Translations under genes and position numbers: made by a program
Shown: in pieces, positions 28,104 to 36,715 of the stretch
How the letters are laid out: the number at the start of each line of letters is the position of its first letter
How positions within the stretch are numbered: position 1 is the first letter of the stretch
Assembly (NCBI GenBank): GCA_021733795.1
Contig: JAIPKB010000023.1
Span: 1-40,602, forward strand
Direction of reading: 5' to 3'
Length of the DNA stretch: 40,602 bases
Source of the DNA: Akkermansiaceae bacterium
GTDB lineage: Bacteria > Verrucomicrobiota > Verrucomicrobiia > Verrucomicrobiales > Akkermansiaceae
The notes under the pieces: model-generated
Databases searched by the model: none
What the model saw: only the letters and a program-made list of their open reading frames with translations
What the model was told of the DNA's origin: nothing

Positions 28104-28268
28104 CAAGACTATTGGCGGGAGGACATGGAGATCGGCTTGGGTGACATCTTCGAGACCTACCCGCGCTACACGCACATCCGCTGGTTCCCGGTGCCGGACT
28201 GGGCCAAAGACGATCCGGATGCCGTCCCACCGATGCCCTGGCTCGACGCGAAGCAGCAGGCAATCCGT
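28104..28268 (+). pseudogene. Remnant of an unidentified plus-strand gene (about 55 codons)
   Basis: In the plus-strand frame beginning at 28104 the translation includes DYWREDMEIGLGDIFETYP and IRWFPVPDWAKDDPDAVPP. It is rich in Trp, Tyr and acidic residues, with mostly G or C in third codon positions, and looks like genuine protein-coding sequence. No matching start is visible: upstream lies repeat copy A. The frame then runs without a stop into the antisense of the gene ending at 28269. It is the only plausible plus-strand coding sequence in the window, so it is most likely a gene fragment left by a rearrangement. I do not recognise the family. Confidence 0.45.
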
Positions 28269-31200
28269 TCAGGGCGTGGCGTCTTCGACCACGACGTCGT
28301 CGAGGTAGGCGCCGATGTAGGGGCTTCCGGCGTCGTTGGTGCCGGTGAAACGCCACTCGATGCGCACCGGCTGGCCGCCGGTGATGGCGACCGAGGAGAC
28401 CGTTTTCCAATCGGCGGCATTGACATCCAGGTCGGGCGTCGAGGTGTGCACGGCGGCCTCGAGCACGCTGATGCCCCCGCTGATATCGTCGTCGATTACG
28501 TTCACCACGAAGGTGTCGCCATTGAGGATGTCGATCGCCTGGGCGAAGGAGAGCACGGCGTTGGGCACGCTGGCCAGGTCGATGACCGGCGAGATCAGCG
28601 AGGTATCGGTGCCGGCGGCGTAGGTGCCGGGACTGCCGATGTCGGTGCCCCAGCAATTGGTCGATCCTCCATTGCCGGTGGTGACCGAACCGCCCTCTCC
28701 GGACGAATCAGGATCACCGCGCGTCCAGTCGCTGCCGGTGCCCCCCGCGGAGTGGTCCACCACGGTGAAGCCGCCGTCGTCGGCCTCGAAGTCCTCGCTG
28801 AGCAGCGGCGGGGGATTCTTCTCGAGCACCGCGAAGAAGCGGCTCGGGTCGCCGCCGCCGGGGATGTCCTCCAGCATGTTGGTCGGCGCGGTGCCTTCGA
28901 TGTCCGCCTGGCCTTGCCACACATCCCAACTGGCCGGCGGGGTCGAAAGGTCGGTGCTGCTGACCAAGTCGTAGAGCTTGCCGGCCTGGCTTGTCCACAC
29001 AAAGTCGTAGTTGCCCGCAGTGCCCGCGTTCGGCGTGATGGTCAGCGGGAAGGCCTCGGAGGAGATGACTGGAGCGACCTCATCCAAAGAGGTTTGGGAA
29101 AGGCGCAACTCGTCAAAACTCACCAGGATCCCTTCCGGGGGACCCCATCCTCCGTAGGCCATGAACTTGAAATTGTTCACAGGATCGAGGGTATCATCCG
29201 GGCCCTGAGTAGTCGCCTTTGCCCAGACATCGGAGCTTCCCGTGCCGACGCTGGCAGCGTTCAATTCAGCCTCGGTGAGGCCTCCAGCCTTGAAAGTGTC
29301 GAACTGGTCTTTGTTTAGCACCCACATGGTCGCTGTCTGCAACCCGTCGTTGAGATTGGAGGAGAAAAGAACGAGAAATGTCTCACCTGCGGTAAGGCGG
29401 TCGCCTGACCAGGTTCCCATGTTTGCCTCCACACGAGCGCCGACATTTTGGAACCACTCGTCGGCATAAAACGCGGCGGTGGAATCGTTGTCCCCCTCAC
29501 CGGGAACGCCGATCATGAGTCCGGCAACGGTGGTGTCGTCGATAGTGGAATTCCGGCGGTACAAATACGAACCGTAGATCTGACCCGGGGCGTTCGCGGA
29601 GAGATCGCGCTGGACGCGCGATTTTCCTCCATTCTGTAGGGCCTGCGCTTCGATCCGCCCGCCTGACACCAAGAGATTGCTGAAAACAAGTCCGTCGGCC
29701 ATCACGTCAATACCCGTGCCCGAAGTCTCCAAATTAGACCAGGCACCGGAGAACCCGGAACCACCGTTTTGGCCGGCCACCGCACCAGGGGCATAGTCGA
29801 AGCCTTCGTAAGCGAGCTGCGCGACGACCTCCACGACACTCAGAGTGCCGGCGACCGCTGTGAAACTGTAGTCGGCGGCGCTCATCGGGGTGGCATCGCA
29901 GGTGATGGGGTAGTCCCCCACCGGATCACTGGGGAGGGCGGCACAGGCTAGGATCGGCTCGCCGGAGACTCCCGAGGTGGCGAGGGTTTCACCGTTCTGA
30001 TAGCCGCTGATCTGATAGGTCAGGGTCGGGTTGGCGACTCCGGGGGCACGGACTTTATTGTGCGCGGTCACGGTCAGTTCCGCCTTGCCGACCTCTTGTT
30101 GAATCGCCGCTGCGGTTGTGCTTGGTTCGTAGATCTGGTAGCCGAGGTATTCGGCAGTGATATCATTGGTTCCCACATACAGCTTGGTGGTGGAAATGGT
30201 GGCCTCACCTGTCGTGGGATTGACTGCCACCGGGGCACCCAGAAAATCGAAGTCACTGTAGAACTGAACCGTGCCGCCCGTGGGGGGCGGCGAGACCGTG
30301 GCGGTGAAGGTCACGCTATCCCCGTAGGTCGTGGGTGGGCCGGCGGTGGCGAGCGTGGTCGTGGTCGCGGTGGGCGAGGCCACCGTGAAGGTGTGGGTCG
30401 CGGAGGTGGCGGTGACCGGCGGATCCGCACTGTCGGTGACCGTGGCGTAGATCTCGTAGCTTCCATCACTCAATGTTCCGAGGTCGAGCGTATAGGGCGA
30501 ATCCGTCAAATCGACACCCGCTTGGGCAAAGGTGCCTCCCGGCAGGCTGCGGGTGAAGAATTTGACGGTATAGGGGGCGGTGCCCGAGACCACCGCGGCG
30601 GTGGCGGAAATCGACGTGCCCGAGAGATATGCCTCATTGTTGCCCGGGCTGGTCAGCCTCACGGCCAGTTCGGTCGGATAGGTCGTCATCAGGTCATATT
30701 TGCCTGCCAGATACCCGCCGACTAACTCTTCCTCTTCCGTTGTCAAAGCCCTGTCGTAAATCAGGACTTCGGCCATGTCACCCGCCCAGCTACGGCCGTA
30801 GATGCGGTCACGGCTGAGCCGATTCGCCTGCACGTTGCCGGTGGTGACCAGACTGAGCAGCGAGTATGAGGAGGATGGCAGCGCAGTCGAGGTCCCGTTC
30901 ACCACAGTCCCCATGAGTTTGGTCGTACCGTTCCTGATAAAAGCACTCGCGTAGGTGGCATCCCAAAGATTGGGGTTAGCGTCATGAAAATGGTATTGAT
31001 CGCTGTCTCCCAGCAAGAACTGCTGGCTGGAGTTGGTTTTTTTGAGCACCCAGAACACGGTCCGGATTGTCGAGATTCTGGTAAAGTCAAAGTTGGTGTT
31101 ATTGTTAGCGTTGAAGCGCACCACCGGGAGTCCATTGAGCTCGTTGGTCTCGTAAGTGGCGGCACTGCCGCCAGCCGTAGCCGTGGCATTGTTGCCACTC

Positions 31201-31409
31201 CCGGACACGTCGGTCCAGGTGGTCACTGTATCGCCGTCGTTCAAGCCCGTGAGCGCCGACGCGTCCAAGTGGAGCTTCAGGCCAGCGGTGACGGGTGGTG
31301 CGGCGCTGGCGGGTGAGGCCCCGAAAAACATCGCCGCACCCATCGTCGAAGCGAGGGCGAGGTGCTTGAGGGTGTTTCTGATCGGATGATCTGGAATCGG
31401 TGTTTTCAT
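28269..31409 (-). CDS. Large secreted mosaic protein (LamG-like, Ig-like, MBG, YDGFDY-type module, extra C-terminal beta domain)
   Basis: A 1046-residue exported protein with signal peptide 1-36, almost the same as that of the 1120-residue protein. Order of parts: LamG-like domain about 37-235 (KLHLDASALTGL...AEVLIYDRALTTEE); Ig-like 240-335; Ig-like repeat 340-425; MBG-like 430-520; a beta module 531-780 beginning YEGFDYAPGA and ending DELRLSQTSLDE, which also opens the CotH protein; a short 'SSTDL...W' module to about 865 (RFFAVLEK); then an extra beta-sandwich domain 870-1046 (LLSEDFEADDGGFTVVDHS...AYLDDVVVED), like C-terminal 'choice-of-anchor' domains. There is no enzymatic motif. The last 230 codons appear more GC-rich by eye and abut the plus-strand gene remnant, so this end may have been added by recombination. 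Confidence 0.8.
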   Translation of the reverse strand: MKTPIPDHPIRNTLKHLALASTMGAAMFFGASPASAAPPVTAGLKLHLDASALTGLNDGDTVTTWTDVSGSGNNATATAGGSAATYETNELNGLPVVRFNANNNTNFDFTRISTIRTVFWVLKKTNSSQQFLLGDSDQYHFHDANPNLWDATYASAFIRNGTTKLMGTVVNGTSTALPSSSYSLLSLVTTGNVQANRLSRDRIYGRSWAGDMAEVLIYDRALTTEEEELVGGYLAGKYDLMTTYPTELAVRLTSPGNNEAYLSGTSISATAAVVSGTAPYTVKFFTRSLPGGTFAQAGVDLTDSPYTLDLGTLSDGSYEIYATVTDSADPPVTATSATHTFTVASPTATTTTLATAGPPTTYGDSVTFTATVSPPPTGGTVQFYSDFDFLGAPVAVNPTTGEATISTTKLYVGTNDITAEYLGYQIYEPSTTAAAIQQEVGKAELTVTAHNKVRAPGVANPTLTYQISGYQNGETLATSGVSGEPILACAALPSDPVGDYPITCDATPMSAADYSFTAVAGTLSVVEVVAQLAYEGFDYAPGAVAGQNGGSGFSGAWSNLETSGTGIDVMADGLVFSNLLVSGGRIEAQALQNGGKSRVQRDLSANAPGQIYGSYLYRRNSTIDDTTVAGLMIGVPGEGDNDSTAAFYADEWFQNVGARVEANMGTWSGDRLTAGETFLVLFSSNLNDGLQTATMWVLNKDQFDTFKAGGLTEAELNAASVGTGSSDVWAKATTQGPDDTLDPVNNFKFMAYGGWGPPEGILVSFDELRLSQTSLDEVAPVISSEAFPLTITPNAGTAGNYDFVWTSQAGKLYDLVSSTDLSTPPASWDVWQGQADIEGTAPTNMLEDIPGGGDPSRFFAVLEKNPPPLLSEDFEADDGGFTVVDHSAGGTGSDWTRGDPDSSGEGGSVTTGNGGSTNCWGTDIGSPGTYAAGTDTSLISPVIDLASVPNAVLSFAQAIDILNGDTFVVNVIDDDISGGISVLEAAVHTSTPDLDVNAADWKTVSSVAITGGQPVRIEWRFTGTNDAGSPYIGAYLDDVVVEDATP
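30515..30575. repeat. 61-bp block identical to 26698-26758
   Basis: This is the partner of the block in the 1120-residue mosaic gene, identical at all 61 positions and in the same reading frame. Confidence 0.85.
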
Positions 31410-31530
31410 TGCGATTGTGTTGGGTTGGTATTCATTCCGACGGTGTGTGGCTTGGGATGTTTGAGGTGAGTAGATGCGGGTGGATTGCTGGTGTGGTGTT
31501 GGTTTGAGCTGAATGGAAATGGCGAGATTG

Positions 31531-31551
31531 CGCCTGGCACCGTGCCTGGCG
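31531..31551. promoter_or_regulatory. Conserved 21-bp palindrome, candidate operator (copy B)
   Basis: Arms cgcctggcac and gtgcctggcg around one central base, 9 of 10 pairs matching. The centre (31541) is 132 bases from the ATG at 31409. Confidence 0.4.
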
Positions 31552-31733
31552 TGCTCAACGAGGGCAATCTTACCCCCGAAGTCGCAGAAGCGTCAGGAAA
31601 ACTTTTTAGGGAACTTATTCTAAAAGAGGATAAGTGAGGAAATGCCCGCGATTCCAAGCCAAATCCTGCCTGAAGCAGACGCCGTCCACCTGCGCGAGGG
31701 CATCCGGCAGGGACGCTGGAGTGGGCCCTTTCC

Positions 31734-31762
31734 GGGTCGGGGGTCGGGGGTCAGGGGTCGGG
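31734..31762 (+). other. Potential G-quadruplex (copy B)
   Basis: There are five guanine runs of 3, 5, 5, 4 and 3 separated by tc or tca on the plus strand, at the position equivalent to the tract in copy A. Confidence 0.55.
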
Positions 31763-31864
31763 TGAAGAAATGCAGAAGGCAGAACGCTGGGAAGGCCGGT
31801 CGGCGGATTTGGAGGTCAAGGGTCTCCTTCATACCAGCCCAAGGCAACGCTCTGATCCTTGAAA

Positions 31865-34800
31865 TCAAGGCGCGGGCGTGGCAATTTTGTAAAAGCGAGC
31901 ACCGCTGCCGGGCGTAGCGTCGGTAAAGGTCTGAATGCCGCTGGCCGCAGGAGCGATGGTTGCGCCGAGCGGAGTCCAGGTGGTGAGGTCGGACGAGGTG
32001 AAGACACGGTAGGTTCTGCCCGCCTTTCCCTGGAACGATCCCACGATACTCCCGTCGCCGCCTTTTGCGATACTGGAAATCATGAAGCGGCTTGCTGCGT
32101 CGCCCGCGTCAGTTCCGGCAAGCCACTCGGCGTGATTGCTATGCCCGTCGCCATCTGCATCGTCAGGGACGCTGCCTGGATTTGGCGCGAAGGCGAACCA
32201 GCGCGCGGATTCGCTCACGCCGGGTTCTTCGGTGCTGCCGACGATAAATTGCAGCGAGGCTCCCGCGCCGTCTGCGAGCACGGGCCACGGAGCGGTGTCG
32301 TCGTAGGTGACTTTCTGAATCGTGCTGTTGTTTGCATCATCAAGCACGACGCTTTCTCCGCCATTGCTGAGTCTTGTGGCATTTTCAAACTCACCGGCGA
32401 TGCGGAATCCCGCGCCGAACGCCGCGATAAATGCCGCTGTATTGTGGACCACAAGGATGCGTTCCCCGGGAGCAAGCGTCGATCCGTTGAACGTGAAGTC
32501 AACGCCTTCGCTGAAGTGCACGCCGGTGAGGTCGAGCGTCACGGTCGTGCTCGTGTTTTGCAGTTCGATGAACTCCGCGAGACCGTCGCCAGGCGGATTG
32601 TGGTGGAGTTCGGTGATCCGCAGATACAGTTGCGCGGGGCTTGGCGCTGACGGAAGGGTGATGCTGGCAATCGTAGCACCAGCGACGTTTGTCAGCGTGA
32701 GCGATTCGCCGAAATTGCTGAGATGCCCCGACGCGTCACCGGTGACGAGAAGCCGCTCCGCTCCCCGCGGACCGGTTGTGCGTTGGCGAAAGGCATAGCG
32801 GTTTGGCGTCACATAGATGCTCTCGCCGGGCAACACGACAGTCCCGCCTTTGAACGAGAATGTGATGCCGCCGCTGAGTGTCCATCCGCTCAGATCCACC
32901 GATGCGGTGCCTGTGTTTCGCAGTTCGATGAACTCCTGGTCCTGATCACCGGAGGCCGGGTTTGATTCGATGACACCGAAGGCGATGCCGGGCAGGGAGG
33001 GCTGGGAGGGAGGAATCCCGACGCCGCCACCGTTGGCTGCGGTATCGACCAGTTCGCAGGAGAAGAGCATGTCGGAACTGGTGTCACCGTAGTTCATGGC
33101 CTGCACCGCGAGGACATTGGGTCCGTTGAGGAGCGCAGACCTGAAGGCGGTGATGTCGATGTCCTCGAACACCATGGCTTGGGAATCGTCATGCCACGCG
33201 GTGGCATCGGCATCCCATGTGAGCGAACTCGGGGCGTTGCGGGCCGCCACCCTGACGCCGTTGAGAAATGCCACGAATCCGTCGTCGTACTTCACCCGCA
33301 GGTTGAGGAAAGACACGGCGTTCTTGTCCGCGACATTGAATTTGTAGCGGACGTAGCACGAGTTGTTTTCGTTGGAGCCATCGCCATTGGTGTCGATGCG
33401 CCGGCTGGCGGAGATGGAGGGTGAGAGGAGGTCGATGCCAAGCAGCGGCGTGTAGGTGGTGCTCGAGCTAGGGGAACGCTCGTATCCGATCGCCCCGGTG
33501 CCGCTGAGCCATGAGGAGTCGTTGAAGCTGGAAAACTTCCACATGTCGCCGAGCGAGCCAGCGGTGGGCACGAGGGAGGTGCACGCGGCGTTTTCGGGGA
33601 CGAGCACGCTGCCGTTGCCGCTGCCGATCTGCCCTTGGGTCACACTCAGGTAGGGAACACGCGGGACAAGATATTCGTCCACGATGCGCTGGTTGGCGGC
33701 CTGGAGGGTGTAGGTGGTGCCGCCGAAGTGCGTGTCGTCGCCCCACTTGGCCTTGTCGAGGAGGACATCCGGACCGATCATCGCCACCAGTTCGTCGATT
33801 CGGTTGTTGAAATAATCGGTCGCGAGGTACTCGTCGATCAGGGTGCGGATGCGCCGATGCAACATCGCCCTGCTGCGTGGATTGGCGACGATGGCTTCGA
33901 GGAAGTGGTTGTATTTATCGGGATAACCATTTTGCGTGTGCGGGCGGACACCGACCCAGGGATGGCTGACCCCGGCTTCGCTGAACACCATGGTGTCGGT
34001 GATGAGGGCGTTGGGGCCGAAGGTGAGATCGAGGTCCCACGGGAGCATGGTCCACTCGCCGCTGCCTTCCGTATCGCGGTAGATGTAGTGATTCTTGTCG
34101 CTGCCGTCGATATTCTGCGTGATGCAGGTGGTCGCCATATAGTTGATCTGGGTGGGCAGATCGACGTTGTCGAAGAGAAAGGTATCGAGCGCAGTGTCGG
34201 TCTGGGCGATGCCGTCGATGAAGGCGTCGAGATCGGACTTGTCCTCGTGCAGCCGGGTCTTCTTCTCCACGGGCGCGAGCGAATCGGATGGTTCGTAGCG
34301 TACGCCCGTTGCCTTGTAGAGGGCGCCGTCGGGATCGAGATTCCAGCGTCGCAGAAAATCACGATCGGGTTGTTCGACCAGGATCGCGACATTCCAGAAG
34401 GCGTTGTTCTGCCGGAGGTGGACGTGGAAGGCTTCGGGAGAAGGCAGACCGGCATCGCGCTGGTGTTCGTAGGCGAGAACCGCCCGGACGTAGCTTTTGT
34501 CGGTGTAGGTCGTGTTGAGGTTGATCTCATCGACCCGGGGAACTCCGTCGCGGAGCCGGAAGTGGTGTCCGTCGTTGAACTCGATCTTGTAGCTCTTCTT
34601 CGGCCAGTAGACCGCGGTGCCGCCGCGGATCCGGGAGAAGATGTTGTCAAAGAACTCGCCGTTGTAGAAAAACGCGCCGCGCGTGCCGGTGCGGTTCTCG
34701 GTGTCGTCCGGGTTCTGTAGAAAGCGGTGCATGACCGGGATTTGCGAGCTGACTGCCGGATCGGCGATGACGGTGCCGTGGTACTCCGGAGAGTTGAGCG

Positions 34801-36610
34801 GATCGTCGAAGAGCGGTGAGCGGCTGGTCTTGCCGTCCAGGCTGGCTGCCGTCAAGCGCCAGCGCACCATTTGGCCGGGCGTTGACGCGGAGGCCGGGAT
34901 GGTGGCGCGGTAGATTCCTCCGCCACTGTCCGTCATCGGCAGGAGGATCTCCGAACCGAACATGACGCGGTAGTGGAGGGTCACCGAAGTAACCGGGGAG
35001 GGGCTGGCGGAGACTTCCGCGCTCACGATGATGGGATCACCGTCGCCGGGAACCGGGTCGGAGTTCTCGTTGAGGTTGCGGATGATGGGGCCGGCCGACA
35101 TGGTGTTTTCGCTGCCGGGAGTCGGGGGGAAAAGCGATTGGACGAGCGGCGGATTGCCGTGGAACCCGTAGCTGACATTGGATTGCTGCGGAGGGTAAGT
35201 GGGTTCGAATTCGGTGGCGATGGTGGTGCCGTCCGGCTTGACGAGGGCGAGGTACTCACCGCTTCCGCTGAGTTTGAAGTTGGTATGCAGCTCCGCTCCG
35301 GCGATGCGGTTTTCCCCGGATGCGAAGACCACCACGTAACCGAGGCCGGGAACGGTGGTGGCGGGAAACTTCCACTTGGTGAGGTCGAGCGGATCGTCGG
35401 TGAGAAACCATCCGGTCAGGAGCGCCGGGACCGAATCGGGATTGCAGATCTCGATCCAGTCCTCGTTGTCGCCATCCCCGTCCTCGAGGCCACCGTCGTT
35501 GATGGTGAGGAACTCGCTGATGAAGGGTTCCGCGCCTGTCGTGCCGACCCTGACGGTGACTTGGGTGCTGGTGCTTTCCAGCGCATTGGTGGCGGTGAGC
35601 GTGAAGGTGGTGGTGCTCGTCAGGTTTGTCGCGATCGCCATTTCCTGTCCGGTGACGTCGCTGTCCACGAAGGAGCCGCCATCAAGGGTGACGGTGTCGG
35701 CGTCGCTGACGGACCAGTTCAGGGTGGCGCTCCCGCCCTCGGCCACCACATCGGGAGTGGCGGTGAAGCTGGTGATGATAGGGACGGCGATGCCCCTCGG
35801 GGCGGCATCTGCCAAAGAGGTTTTGGAAAGGCGCAACTCGTCATAACTGACCTGGATCCCGTCAGCTCCTCCGAAGGCCATGAACTTCAAATTGTTCGTA
35901 GGCCCGAGGGGATCAAAAGTGCCCGAGGCGGTCGCCCTTGCCCAGACATTCGTGTTTCCTGAGCCGACGCTGGCGTTGTTCAACTCACTCGCGGTGAGGC
36001 CTCCGTTCTTGAAAGTGTCGAACTGGTTGCGGCTAAGCACCCACATGCTTAATGCCTGCGATTCGGCGGCGAGATTGGCGGAGAAAAGAACGAGAAATGT
36101 CTCGCCTTTGGCAAGGGGTTGGCCGGTTGCGGTTGCCACAGGGTCACCGCCCGCACGAACGCCGACATTCTGTTGCCACTCGTCGGGATAAAATTGGGCG
36201 GTGTGATCGTTGTCTGCCATAGCGGGAGCGCCGACCAGCAATCCGGCAACGGTGTTGGGGCTGTTATCATTTTCCCGGCGGTACAAAAACGACCCGTAGG
36301 TCTGACCCGAGGCGCTCGCGGAGAGATCGCGCCCGATGCGCGAAGAGGCGGCCCAACCGCCGTTGGCCTGCACTTGGACCCGCCCGCCTGTCACCGAAAG
36401 ATCGCTGAAAGTAAGTCCGTCGGGCTTAACCACATAGCCGGTGCCATTTGTACCCTCATTAACCCAGGCACCGGAGAACCCGGACCCACCGTTTTTGCCG
36501 ACCACCACCTCATCAGGGGTATAATCGAAGCCGTCGTAAGCGGTTAGCGCTGCCTGCGCTGGTGCCGCCAGAAGTGTGCATGCGATGAATGGAATGCAGC
36601 TCCTTTTCAT
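31865..36610 (-). CDS. Secreted CotH-kinase protein with lamin-tail domains
   Basis: A 1581-residue exported protein with signal peptide 1-20 (CIPFIACTLLAAPAQA). Order of parts: YDGFDY-type beta module 22-272; Ig-like 280-352; lamin-tail domain about 358-480 (FISEFLTINDGG...NEDWIEICNPD); FN3-like about 505-605; CotH kinase domain about 630-970; galactose-binding-like about 1020-1185 (FVAFLNGVRVAARN); two more lamin-tail domains about 1200-1310 and 1325-1440 (EFIELRNTG, EFIELQNTS); calcium-loop segment DADGDGHSNHAEW; C-terminal TYRVFTSSDLTTW module ending ATPAP. The CotH hallmarks are present: KKSYKIEFND, NIDGSDKNHYIYRD and PWDLDLTFG with Asp859 and Asp861. CotH proteins are atypical secreted protein kinases. 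Here kinase activity is only predicted, and the domain may act on surface proteins. Repeat copy C lies directly upstream. Confidence 0.88.
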   Translation of the reverse strand: MKRSCIPFIACTLLAAPAQAALTAYDGFDYTPDEVVVGKNGGSGFSGAWVNEGTNGTGYVVKPDGLTFSDLSVTGGRVQVQANGGWAASSRIGRDLSASASGQTYGSFLYRRENDNSPNTVAGLLVGAPAMADNDHTAQFYPDEWQQNVGVRAGGDPVATATGQPLAKGETFLVLFSANLAAESQALSMWVLSRNQFDTFKNGGLTASELNNASVGSGNTNVWARATASGTFDPLGPTNNLKFMAFGGADGIQVSYDELRLSKTSLADAAPRGIAVPIITSFTATPDVVAEGGSATLNWSVSDADTVTLDGGSFVDSDVTGQEMAIATNLTSTTTFTLTATNALESTSTQVTVRVGTTGAEPFISEFLTINDGGLEDGDGDNEDWIEICNPDSVPALLTGWFLTDDPLDLTKWKFPATTVPGLGYVVVFASGENRIAGAELHTNFKLSGSGEYLALVKPDGTTIATEFEPTYPPQQSNVSYGFHGNPPLVQSLFPPTPGSENTMSAGPIIRNLNENSDPVPGDGDPIIVSAEVSASPSPVTSVTLHYRVMFGSEILLPMTDSGGGIYRATIPASASTPGQMVRWRLTAASLDGKTSRSPLFDDPLNSPEYHGTVIADPAVSSQIPVMHRFLQNPDDTENRTGTRGAFFYNGEFFDNIFSRIRGGTAVYWPKKSYKIEFNDGHHFRLRDGVPRVDEINLNTTYTDKSYVRAVLAYEHQRDAGLPSPEAFHVHLRQNNAFWNVAILVEQPDRDFLRRWNLDPDGALYKATGVRYEPSDSLAPVEKKTRLHEDKSDLDAFIDGIAQTDTALDTFLFDNVDLPTQINYMATTCITQNIDGSDKNHYIYRDTEGSGEWTMLPWDLDLTFGPNALITDTMVFSEAGVSHPWVGVRPHTQNGYPDKYNHFLEAIVANPRSRAMLHRRIRTLIDEYLATDYFNNRIDELVAMIGPDVLLDKAKWGDDTHFGGTTYTLQAANQRIVDEYLVPRVPYLSVTQGQIGSGNGSVLVPENAACTSLVPTAGSLGDMWKFSSFNDSSWLSGTGAIGYERSPSSSTTYTPLLGIDLLSPSISASRRIDTNGDGSNENNSCYVRYKFNVADKNAVSFLNLRVKYDDGFVAFLNGVRVAARNAPSSLTWDADATAWHDDSQAMVFEDIDITAFRSALLNGPNVLAVQAMNYGDTSSDMLFSCELVDTAANGGGVGIPPSQPSLPGIAFGVIESNPASGDQDQEFIELRNTGTASVDLSGWTLSGGITFSFKGGTVVLPGESIYVTPNRYAFRQRTTGPRGAERLLVTGDASGHLSNFGESLTLTNVAGATIASITLPSAPSPAQLYLRITELHHNPPGDGLAEFIELQNTSTTVTLDLTGVHFSEGVDFTFNGSTLAPGERILVVHNTAAFIAAFGAGFRIAGEFENATRLSNGGESVVLDDANNSTIQKVTYDDTAPWPVLADGAGASLQFIVGSTEEPGVSESARWFAFAPNPGSVPDDADGDGHSNHAEWLAGTDAGDAASRFMISSIAKGGDGSIVGSFQGKAGRTYRVFTSSDLTTWTPLGATIAPAASGIQTFTDATPGSGARFYKIATPAP

Positions 36611-36715
36611 AAGTGTCTTGCTGCTAGGGAGTCCTTTTCCGGTTTGGAGTGCCCGAGGGGGGTAAAGAGCGGTTCGGAGAGCGGGGGAAAAGGGGGTGAT
36701 TGCGGCGGATCGTGG

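Larger units (their letters stand above)
31439..31836. repeat. Upstream repeat copy B (non-coding leader of the 1046-residue mosaic gene)
   Basis: This is the second copy of the upstream repeat and fills almost all of the 455-bp gap 31410-31864. It keeps the palindrome, the 20-bp block (31616-31635, one change), a stretch of about 120 bp nearly identical to copy A, and a G-quadruplex tract. A weak minus-strand frame of 83 codons ends in an ATGA overlap with the mosaic gene start at 31409. I treat it as non-coding, because changes relative to copy A are not concentrated at third positions. Confidence 0.8.

Noticed and set aside
28044..29318. 424-codon open frame on the plus strand
   Set aside because: From 28269 on it is the antisense of the 1046-residue mosaic gene and gives low-complexity Gly/Val/Arg/Asp text. 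Only the 28104-28268 part looks coding, and that is reported as a gene remnant.
31406..31657. Possible 83-codon upstream ORF with an ATGA overlap to the 1046-residue gene (and a similar one at 36607-36888 before the CotH gene)
   Set aside because: The overlap and the partly conserved translation are tempting. However, copy A lacks the overlap, and base changes between copies are spread over all three codon positions, as expected for a conserved non-coding repeat.
12935..36610. PEP-CTERM/exosortase sorting tails on the giant secreted proteins
   Set aside because: I checked the C-termini: none has the PEP motif, transmembrane helix and basic tail.
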